A stretch of 29,818 nucleotides of DNA from Seminavis robusta (lineage: Eukaryota; Bacillariophyta; Bacillariophyceae; Naviculales; Naviculaceae): assembly GCA_903772945.1 (NCBI GenBank), contig CAICTM010001415.1, forward strand, positions 1 to 29,818, given 5' to 3'. Below, in pieces: positions 20,748 to 29,818 of this stretch. Each line of letters starts with the position of its first letter. The first letter of the stretch is position 1. The notes beneath the pieces were generated by a model. The model saw only the letters and a program-made list of their open reading frames with translations. It ran no database searches and was not told the DNA's origin. Made by a program: the position numbers and the translations under genes.

Positions 20748-20798
20748 TTTTGTTAACAAACACAATAGCTTTCAGCTACCCTCAACCTATTCCTCACC

Positions 20799-21957
20799 AT
20801 GAAGATTGCCAAAGACGCTTACACCAGCTTCGAGTCTAAGCTGCGCGACAAACCAATCCTTCCTCTCATCGACCTCGACGATGAATGCGAAATCGACGAT
20901 TCTCGCTCTACCACCTACAAACTTCGCACTGTTCCAGCAGATGCTAACAGCGCCAAGTACACCTTCAAGGTCCAAATCATCAATGGATCTGAGACTCCAC
21001 GTCAGACCATCAAGTGGGCTGGACGCATGGAGAAGGTCTTCGTTGGGCTCGCCATTGCTACGCCTACCGATAAACATAACCTCCTCAAGGAGATGACTTC
21101 TAGCTCTGCCAAGAGCAGTTACGAATCTAGCTGTGCAGGCCACCGTGAACTACGTTGGAATGCCTTGCGCCAGATTGCAGTCAACGGCATTCCTCCACGC
21201 GACATACGTGGTGGTGAAGACGAAGCCACTTTCCAAGCACGTTTCCAGAATGCCTGGGACGGAGCAGCTCAGCCTGCTTTGGACGACTCTGACATTACGT
21301 TCGGCATAAATGCCTGTGTCGAAGCGGTCTGTCCCTACAAGGCTCTTGAAAAGCAGAAACGCTTCATGCGCCGCAAGATGCGTAAGCCTGCTGATATGTC
21401 TACTCGGGCTTATGTCAACAACCTCAGTCGGATGAACACATGAACTTCCTCGTCTACCACCTTTTGGACCCAACCAAACGTTGAACCATGACGAAGTCAT
21501 TGACATTGTTTGTCATGGAATTCCACGCTCGTGGATGAAGAAGATGGACGAACACGACTTCGATCCGTTCTCAGCTCCTATCGGAGAAACGATTGGATTC
21601 TGCGAAGGCATGGAATCCTCCGAAGACTTTGACAAGGGCGGTGTTACCAAGCAAGCTCCTTTCGAAGAAGAACAACACCAAGAAGTACAAGTCTACTCGC
21701 AACAACAAAAACTCTTCCAAGAACGAAAAAAAATGGTGTGACTACCACGAGTCCAGCACTCACAACAAAGCTTTTTTGCTTGGACTGCAGTACTTTGAAG
21801 AAGCTCAAGGGCAAGTCTCAGTCCTCGTCCGATAACGATAACAAGCCAGCGTACAACAAGAACTAAGACTTTGGAAGACGCAAGTCGATTGACGCCAAAA
21901 GACCTTGCACCAAGAAGGAAAACTTCTCCGTCCTCAGAAAGAAAGTTTCCAACGCTG
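20799..21957 (+). pseudogene. Gag of the inner Gypsy copy, left arm, cut at the palindrome centre
   Basis: ATG at 20799, 52 bp after the LTR, opens 214 codons (MKIAKDAYTSFESKLRDKP). The frame fails at about 21440, where two bases present in the right arm (ACACCGATGAAC against ACACATGAAC) are missing. It continues as FGPNQTLNHDEV and, after another shift, EKKWCDYHESSTHNK, the zinc-knuckle region. It is homologous throughout to the minus-strand gag at 10647-11756. The sequence runs a few codons past the end of that gag's open frame before folding back; no protease, RT or second LTR follows. Confidence 0.85.
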
Positions 21958-21974
21958 CGGTTAAGGCTGATCGG
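21958..21974. other. Centre (17 nt loop) of the giant palindrome
   Basis: GAAAGTTTCCAACGCTG (21941-21957) faces CAGCGTTGAAACTTTC (21975-21990), leaving CGGTTAAGGCTGATCGG between them. The loop continues the left gag sequence (compare the other gag copy near 10615-10630), so the left arm simply extends 17 nt beyond the right. Confidence 0.9.
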
Positions 21975-23087
21975 CAGCGTTGAAACTTTCTTCATGAGGA
22001 CGAGAGATTTCCTTCTTGGTGTAGTGTCTTGGCGTCTCGGACTTGCTTCCAAGTTCTTGTTCTTGTGTACGCTGGCTTTGTTATCGTTTCGACGAGGACT
22101 GAGACTTGGCCTTGAGCTCTTCCAGAGTCATGCAGTTCAGCAGTGTTGTGGTGCTGGACTCTTGGTAGTCACACCATTTTTCTTCGTTCTTGGAAGAGTG
22201 TCGTTGTGTGCGAGTATACTTGTACTTCTTGCTTTGTTCTTTCTTCGAAAGAGCTTGCTTGGATCACCGCCTTGTCAAAGTCTTCAGGATTCCATGCGTT
22301 CGCGAATCCAGTGTTCTCCGATAGGAGCTGAGAGAGGATCGAAGTCATGTTCGTCCATCTTCTTCATCCACGAGCGTGTGAATTCCATGACAAACAATGT
22401 CAATGACCTCGTCATGGTTCAACGTTTGTTGGGTCCAAAGGTGGTAGACGAGGAAAGTTCATCGGTGTTATCGACTGAGGTTGTTGACTAAGCCCGAGTA
22501 GACATACAGCAGGCTTACGCATTTGCGGCGCATGAAGCGTTTCTGCTTTTCAGAGCCTTGTAGGGACAGACCCTTCGACACAGGCATTTATGCCCAACGT
22601 AATGTCAGAGTCGTCCAAAGCAGGCTGAGCTGCTCCGTCCCAGGCATTCTGGAAACGTGCTTGGAAAGTGGCTTCGTCTTCACCACCACGTAGTCGCGTG
22701 GAGGAATGCCGTTGACTGCAATCTGGCGAAGGCATTCCAACGTAGTTCACGGTGGCCTGCACAGCTAGATTCGTAACTGCTCTTTGCAGAGCTAGAGTCA
22801 TTCCTTGAGGAGGTATGTTTATCGGTAGGCGAGCAATGGCGAGCCCAACGAAGACCTTCTCCATGCGTCCAGCCCACTTGATGGTCTGACGTGGGTCTCA
22901 GATCCATTGATGATTGGACCTTGAAGGTGTACTTGGCGCTTTAGCATCTGCTGGAACAGTGCGAAGTTTGTAGTGGTAGAGCGAGAATCGTCGATTTCGC
23001 ATTCATCGTCGAGGTCGATGAGGAAGGATTGGTTTGTCGCGCACGCTTAGACTCGAAGCTGGTGTAAGCGTCTTTGGCAATCTTCAT
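21975..23087 (-). pseudogene. Gag of the inner Gypsy copy, right arm
   Basis: Mirror of 20799-21957 with its ATG at 23087. Many one-base losses divide it into pieces of 60-100 codons; the largest is 22864-22550. It is intact at the place where the left copy lost two bases near 21440, so the two arms carry different breaks. Confidence 0.85.
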
Positions 23088-23136
23088 GGTGAGGAATAGG
23101 TTGAGGGTAGCTGAAAGCTTTGTGTTTTTAACAAAA

Positions 23137-23556
23137 TGCACTACGCTAAAAGCTTTGTAAAGATCTTTCGAGTGTTTTGAGTTTGAGAGAATGAAAGTTA
23201 TGAGAGGATTAGAAAGCTATGAAAACTAATCAACGAGAGAGATCACACCAAAGGATCGTAGATCTGAACTCCCGCGGGACTGTATGATAGAGTGTGATAG
23301 AGCCCCTGGCTGAAATCCTACTCACTCCACGATCCAAAACGGAACGCGTGGAAGATTCGTCTAGAATTATCTAGTAGCGTGGAAATCTCCAACGCCGCTA
23401 AAATCTAGCGCGATGTTTCATCATCAACCTACTAGTATGACTAGAAGCGGTCATTGAGAACCTGTCTCAATGACTATTCAAGGACTACGTCATGAGTCGA
23501 ACTCAAACCCATCTAGGGGATCGAGTTCAGAATAAGGCTAAGAGCCGTGTATTGCA
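23137..23556 (-). repeat. LTR of the inner Gypsy copy, right arm
   Basis: Inverted copy of 20322-20747 with TGCA at both ends; followed by the same flank (ATCCATCCCTGCTTTGCTTC) as in the left arm. Confidence 0.9.
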
Positions 23557-26500
23557 ATCCATCCCTGCTTTGCTTCTTCTTCTTGACCCATGATGATTGG
23601 TGCGCTGGCTAGACAGTGCAGTAGTGTAGTCGTAGTGTAGTGGTGTTGCCTCTCTGGTACCGGTTGGATGAGTATTGTTTGGTTGTTGGTGTGTGTGTGT
23701 GTGGCTGGAGAGGTGATGCACAAACACATACACAGAAAATCAAAATGTAGACTTGAAGTGCGTTGCACTGCTGTAGATGACTAAGCAGGACCTTCTCTAT
23801 CCTCTACTATCATTGGATACCTTGTTAACAGCCGAAAGGTGTTGCCGTGGGGCTCCGGTCACCTTACACAGCAATCGATCGATCCGTACGGAGCCTCGTA
23901 TCGAGGCTTTCCGGGTTCCTTCGAGCTTGATCAATCGAGAGTTCCGTTTCGATCGAAAATGTGAGGATCGCTGTGGACTATCGTGTCGGCTTGCTTTCAG
24001 ACAGAACAGGACGCACTCGGAAGAGTTCGGTACCGGTTTTGTGAATACCGTGTAGATAGTACCGGTTCTTGTGATGTACCTGTGAGTAACGGTTCGTTTC
24101 AGTTATCTCATATGCATCGGACTGCGAAAATCGCTTGTAGGAAAATCGAAGGATCGACCAATGGGTGGTCTATTCCACTATTCGGCCGGTCTACCTAGGC
24201 CGATATAACCAAGTTGCAACAATGGTAGCTTTGTTAGAGGAGGTCCAGGTTGATGGGTGTCGTTATCAGCTTATTGGGCAGCGGTTGGCTTCTGTGGTTC
24301 CACTCAAAGACGGGTCGCGCCGATATATAGACCGAGTGCTATCCGCCTCGGCCCACGATCGGCCCGTTTCTACGCGAGCGCGATGTTGTCTCATACGGTC
24401 AATTCTTCCTCTCTTCCACTCTTCCACACTCCACGGTGTAGCCACTCTTGTGTCGCTATGCGACTATGTTAATCCTATAAGAATCTCCGCCAAAGGAACT
24501 CAGTTGTAAGGAACACAAGAGCTGGGAGGTGAGATCTCTGAGTGATGAGAATCTACTCCCTGCGAAAGCCAACTTCAAAATGAGCTGGATTCAATGCTAC
24601 CCACATCATACTTCAAAGTACTTGGGGAGCTGGTTACATTGCCCAGCACATACCACACAGGAGTCTATCTACTGCAGGGCTTGAGGGTGCTACTGGGTCT
24701 CAGGGGTTACTCTTTCATTACTATCTTTTTCTTACTATAAGCTAAAAACATTACCACTATTTCACTACAGTTGACAGAACTGGCCTTTTGGAGATGATAT
24801 CCACACGTTCGGAGATCCTAGATAGGAAGAGGAACTGTTGCGTCTGGCAAACATCCAATGTCAGTCTAAGGTACATGGAACATCGGCTATGTATGCTCTG
24901 CAAACACATAGGCATGCCTCAGCTATATACAAATTGCACATGGCTTGCAATTGCTGTTGTGTACTGATTGATGTACACGATGGAAAAGCAATTGTTTCCA
25001 TCGACTAAAACAAGCACAGCTGTGGCAGCACACACTAGAGGCTCACTATTGCTAATTTCATCGCCCATTGTCGGCCGATCCTCTTCTTCGAACGATCGAT
25101 CCTCCTCCTCCACCAACAAAAGAAGGCTCGGTTAACCTTACCCCTAAGGAAACCGGTGACGTTGATTCGAATCCAATCCTCTGAATCGAATCGACCTTCC
25201 GAATCGATCCAAGACCCGCTCCCGTGAATGACACGTACCTCTTCCCGCAAACGTACCTCTTTCTCGGATCGAACTTCAGCCTCTACGTACCTCTTCCTCG
25301 GATCGCACTTCAGCCTCTTATATCTTCAAGAAGGACTTCACGAGATACCTGCCATGACCACCGAGAGAAGAGAATTACACCGTTATTCTTACTTTCTCAC
25401 TGGCCACTAGTGGTTTCTCCCCACGTCCTTGTTATGGCACTGATACCTCCCGCTACTGTTACCACTCCCACATTGATATCTAACTCCTTCCCAAGAGGGA
25501 ACAACAAAACAAACAACAGAGTTCTGTAAGGACTTGAGTTCTGCTATCTCCAGGCTTGGCTGCTTTCTTGGTCGGTTTCCAGCCCCCCCTGGGTATTCCC
25601 AGCTCCTCTCCAAAGGATCTCCCCCCCACAAGAACCAACAAAAAAGTTGCCCCTCTAGCATCACAGCTAGATTGTGCAAAACCCCCTTATTAGAACCAGT
25701 CACCTCTATGCTCCTGCTCCTGACTCTCCTACTGAGTGTGGTGCTCCAAAGGTTTGAGCCCCAGTCAGAACTTCAGCGTGGTGTGGCTCAGTTATCAACC
25801 ACCGCCTGACTTTATTACCTCTCTAGCTGATTTTTGAGTGACTCCTCAGTCTTTTTCCATTCCACTGAATCGAGTACCCTCTACCAATCTTGGCTTGACT
25901 CTCTGTTGAAGTCTGTGGTGGCCTTCACCAGATTGAGTACCAGACTCTGAGACAACACAGTATGTAACCAGATAACAACAGCAATCAACCAACAACAACC
26001 ATTGATCCCCCACCACTGCCCCTACTGGCTATAGCGTGATTTCTCCAGTTTTCCCTGAAAGAACCCCTATCAGCCTTTGGCTTTGATCCCTTCCTTTTGC
26101 AGTTTGTGGTAACTGTACTAGATTGGGACCCAGCCTCTGAACCAGCGGCCATCTCCACCCAACAGCTTTTATCCATACCCTGATTGCCCGTGCCCCAGAG
26201 CATTGGCCTCCTTGAATAGATTCCTTCGAATTAATCCTCCTCTCTACCTCACAAGCAATCCCTGTGCTTGAGGTGCAGCAACGACCCGACAGTCAACATT
26301 ACACGATACAACAACCCTTCCATCAACCCAACCAATCATTTGGCCTCCCACAAAGCAAAACACATCCTACCCTCCTCCCTCCAGCACCATACCACCTACA
26401 GCCCACAACCACCCCTCCAACAACCACACCAACATCCCTCTTACATTCCACACCGCCCCAGCAGACACTGGGCCTCCCCTTTGGGAGCCACTTCCTGCCA

Positions 26501-27427
26501 GTGCGTCACTTGGCCCTCTCGCAAGGCTCTTTGTCGGCTTCTGCCTGACACTGTTCGCCCACTGGATAGGTCATACCCTAACATGGTCCAGTCTTAGGTG
26601 CGCCACCGCCTATGGACTCTGCTGGCATCTTGCCTTTCACGACAAGGCAATGGCCAAAGCATGGGACCTGATCACTCAACGCAACTGTGGTAGGTGGATC
26701 GATGATGACTGTTGTCTATCAGCGCCCTTCTAATATGTTAAATCCTGGCTAGGCTACCGTGCTCCAGGTCATGTTGGGAAGATGCACACTTCCTTTGTAA
26801 GTAGAGCTGTAGGGTCCTGCCCCTTGTTCATGGTGCGGAGGTGAACGGCGGGGAGACTATAGGATAGTGTAGCCGTGCTACTATGAGTGGCATATCCTCC
26901 TTCAGTGTTTACACTTGGTGTGCACCGTGAATCTTACTATCGTGCAATTCATCAATGGTATACGACTTAGCTATTTGGGCCCTCGGGCTTAACTATTGCC
27001 AGCGTAGAAAAAGTTCCTCCGGACCCAATAGGTTTTTAACCTAAATAAGTAATTAAACCCGTGGCTGAATCGGTTAAGATAACTCCAGTACTGGACTAAG
27101 AATAGAGTTATCTTATTGGTGAGGTAGGAGTGTAGGGAATGTTACAGACTTTTAAATGAATGTTTTATGGGAATAATTATTTATGGGCATGTTCATTCGT
27201 GATAGGGGAAATTTCTATGCGGTTTACATGGAGGCTTAAGGGAATGTTGAAGGCTTAAGGGAATGTTCTTAAGGGAATGTTTTTAAGGAAATGACCACAG
27301 TAAGGAAACATTCCCTTTAAACATTCCCTTAATCCTTGATATTCCCTTTTAAAAACATTCCCTAATTTAATTTTAAGTCCTGAGCAAAACTGTCGGAGGT
27401 CCAGGGGAACAGCGAAGAAAACCCCAA
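23557..27427. other. Right-arm mirror of 16622-20321, no gene
   Basis: Contains the CA/GT microsatellite (near 23690-23702), the short tandem repeats, the Crypton-linked repeat (about 24470-25070), the 34 bp repeat and the GGGAATGTTT fold-back. No supported gene. Confidence 0.6.
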
Positions 27428-28397
27428 GGTGATTTGTCCATCGCAAATTTTTACTCTCAAGTGCGGGCAAATCCATTTAGCTCTTAAGTGTTAACTTTAG
27501 CCTTAAGCAAACATAGAAAATAGCAAATACACTTTGGCCTAAAAGCAATACACTTGCTAAAGCTAAGTGTGGCTTCTCCAAGCTCTTTCTCAACAGCACA
27601 AGTTCAACACAAGTCCCTGCAGCTTGCTTGAAAACCAAGCGCAACAGAACACAAGTTCCCAATTACAACAATCACCCAACCATTTCCTCTGCCTTTATGC
27701 TGCACAATGCTTCCTGCGAACTGCTCAAGGAACTTCACAAGAAAGAGTTCAATTGGGCTGAAACTGAGATTTAAATCCAGGTTGCAACTTTCCTGGAGGA
27801 TGGTATCATCCATACATGGCAGCATACTATTATTCTGGCTTCCACCCTTGGCTATAATGTAAATATGCAACAATAAAAAAGTGCCAAGGGAGCGAGACTC
27901 TGTGTGATTGGGAATTATTACGGTTCCTGGGTGGAAGTCCGAAAGTACTCCTCAGGAGTTTTGGGTACTATTTCCGATGTACAAATGATATTGCTTTCTT
28001 GCAAAATCTTAGATGTTCCTGATATTTCCAAATACATGTTCAGTGTATTTACCTACCATCTGAGAGTTGTTGGTCTTTAGTTGTGCCTTTGGTGTGGCCA
28101 TCAATCCCTCATTGCATATAGCCCCAAAGCACTTGCTGGCAATATAGTTACTATTGCGAATGAGGATCAGCAGTAATACAGAGTTTGTGTACCGGTATAC
28201 AACAAGCTGCAGGGATTTGTGCTGTTGAAAAGATGTCTCGGAGAGCATTACTTAGCCTAAGTGTATCGCTTAGCCAAAGCAAGTGTTTTGCTTAGGCTAA
28301 GTAGAACACTTAGTCTAAGAGATTCACGTAAATCCACTTGGCCTAAGTGGATTTATGAATACTTAGCCTAAGTGAAAATATGTGAGGGGAAATCACC
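27428..28397. mobile_element. MITE-like element, right-arm copy
   Basis: Inverted copy of 15667-16621, from GGTGATTTG to AATCACC. The end facing the outside is well preserved; several ACTTAGGCTAAGT-type words near 27450-27560 are damaged by small indels. Confidence 0.75.
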
Positions 28398-29172
28398 CTA
28401 CCCCTGGCCTACTCTATTAAAGCTGTAGGATAGCTAGCTAGTTGGCTGGCTCCTACTGTACTGCTGCCATTAGTGGCAGTACCGGTACCAGATCGCGGCC
28501 ACCGGTAACTCGCTCCATCTTGTGCTGCTGTGTTGGTGGGTACTAGTTTTAAAAGGAAGTGTTCTAGTTACTTACACCCCTAAATAGCTCAGGATGTCCC
28601 TAGGTTAAACAAAATGTTGGCTTCACATGGTTAATGCCGCCTATGTGTGAAGAGACACGTTATTGGTGGTCCTTGTTGGAGTGAAAAACCGGTGACGGCA
28701 CATCATCGTCGTCCACACCATATACATTAGTCCGGTGTCGCATCTCGCAGGATCGAGGTAGAGAAAGATGGAGAGCTTTTCTCAAGGTTTCTCCCATAAC
28801 TGATATTCTCCATCCTTGTATCCTCTATGGTGTGAACTTCTCTTGCATTGGATTGACTTGATTACAAACTCCTGCGAGGGGCATCTGCCTCAACACCACC
28901 GCTCCCTCTTAGGGTGACTTGAACCTGTGGGGCTCCCCCCTGTGTTTCCGGCAAACATTCCCAAACATTCCCAAACATGCCTCCTCTAACAGCCAGTACT
29001 AATTGGGACTGGCCTGAGCAGCTCAAATCAGTCCCTAGTTACCGGTTGGCTCTTTTGCCGCCATGCCTGGCTCTGAGAGCATGGTGCCCCCCCCCCTGAC
29101 AGTAACAAATAAGTGCACCAGAGTATTCAAAAATGAACCACCAGGCCTGTTTTTGCTGCCATGGTGGCATGG
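28398..29172. other. Non-coding DNA, right arm, with non-matching block
   Basis: Mirror of 15073-15666 except for about 28627-28905, which I cannot align to the left arm. No gene is seen. Confidence 0.5.
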
Positions 29173-29818
29173 TACACGTTTAATGCGGATTAACGCGGGA
29201 CAGTTAATTCACGCTTTTTCTATGGCAGTGTTAAGCGTGAATAACAACATCATTAAGATTTAACGAAAAGAGTTAACAACTTAACATTTCAACTTAACAT
29301 CGAATGAACAAACATTCACCATGGCGAAAAGAGCCGACAATTCGACGACTATAGCATCTTCCTTGGCGTCCGTGAGCACTGATTGCTTGTCATAGAAGCG
29401 GGTGTCAATGCAGAGGTGGCTTGGTTAGATTGTGAGCTGGCTAAGACCATAGAAAGCACCGTCAAAATCAGAAGAAGCGTCCGAATCATCGTTGACATCA
29501 TCGTCGGGCTCAAAGCGAGTGCTACTTCCACTGCTGCTGTTCGTTGTCTTCCCTCGTTTTCCATTTGTACGTTGTGTCTTATCCATTCACCATCCCACCA
29601 GTCACATTGCATCTCTCACACCGTTCATATCTGGAGCTAGAGCCTCGATCGATCAACTATTAATGAGCTTGCAGCAAAAAGAGAGATGATTCACTACATC
29701 CTAAACAAGATCAGAACGAATAGAACGCTGCGGTCCTGCAACTGGTGGCGAACTAATCTCCAGGGTGGCGCAATGGAGCTTGCGACACAATTTCTGCCCG
29801 TCCACATTAACATGCAAG
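29173..29818 (-). mobile_element. Inverted copy of the DNA transposon's right end
   Basis: TA at 29173-29174 and the 21 bp TIR at 29175-29195, then the mirrored subterminal region and, on the minus strand from 29818 to 29425, the 3' half of the acidic-tail gene. The last 250 bp are heavily altered relative to 14475-14720, and the window ends inside the gene. Confidence 0.8.

Larger units (their letters stand above)
14475..21957 (+). repeat. Left arm of the giant palindrome
   Basis: Reverse complement of 21975-29818 along its whole length, with patches of perfect identity (for example 15817-16056, matching 28009-28248) and patches rich in one-base indels and substitutions. The coordinate sum of matching points drifts from ~44,290 at the outer end to ~43,930 at the centre because the right arm has net insertions. 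It covers the transposon's right end, a MITE, repeat-rich DNA and an LTR plus gag. Confidence 0.9.
21975..29818 (-). repeat. Right arm of the giant palindrome
   Basis: Inverted copy of 14475-21957 reaching the last base of the window. It has more indels than the left arm, especially in its last ~300 bp, an extra 83 bp at 26121-26203 and a ~280 bp block at about 28627-28905 without a clear partner. Confidence 0.9.

Overview
The window is a nest of mobile elements from a eukaryotic alga, most likely a diatom or another stramenopile. The basis is the element mix: a Crypton-type tyrosine recombinase, a Ty3/Gypsy element, a Copia fragment with the Y..LL.AA and VW..L....Q.W motifs usual between gag and protease in diatom Copia elements, and the tail of a tyrosine-recombinase retrotransposon. 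No host housekeeping gene, rRNA or convincing tRNA is visible.

Layout, left to right. (1) 1-1267: frame-broken C-terminus of a tyrosine recombinase, then a ~220 bp direct repeat present twice (365-580, 1045-1267), matching the YR-B1-A2-B2 tail of a Ngaro/PAT-type element. (2) 1271-1612: Copia remnant; 1613-2619 has no gene I recognise. (3) 2620-5302, minus strand: a Crypton with all catalytic residues (R, K, HxxR, H, Y) and two frameshifts, followed by a ~580 bp repeat shared with the palindrome further right. (4) 5379-15070: a large DNA transposon bounded by perfect 21 bp terminal inverted repeats, each flanked by TA. It carries a broken DDE (DD35D) transposase gene and two genes of unknown function (196 aa minus strand; 128 or 178 aa plus strand). 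A minus-strand Ty3/Gypsy element (7913-12296, 4 bp target duplication GTTC) sits inside the transposase gene; without it the element would be about 5.3 kb. (5) 14475-29818: a giant palindrome with ~7.5 and ~7.8 kb arms around a 17 nt centre (21958-21974), running to the end of the window. Each arm holds, from outside in: the right end of the DNA transposon, a ~960 bp MITE with palindromic subterminal repeats, repeat-rich non-coding DNA, the Crypton-linked repeat, and an LTR plus gag of the same Gypsy family. The centre lies inside gag.

How it fits together: the DNA transposon would be mobilised by its own transposase acting on the TIRs; the Gypsy insertion disabled it later. The Crypton, Gypsy, Copia and YR elements are independent passengers. 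Most coding sequences carry one-base indels, concentrated in multicopy parts and in the right arm, so some breaks may be assembly error. The palindrome could be a real inverted duplication or a fold-back chimera; two clean structural differences between the arms argue against a simple artefact.
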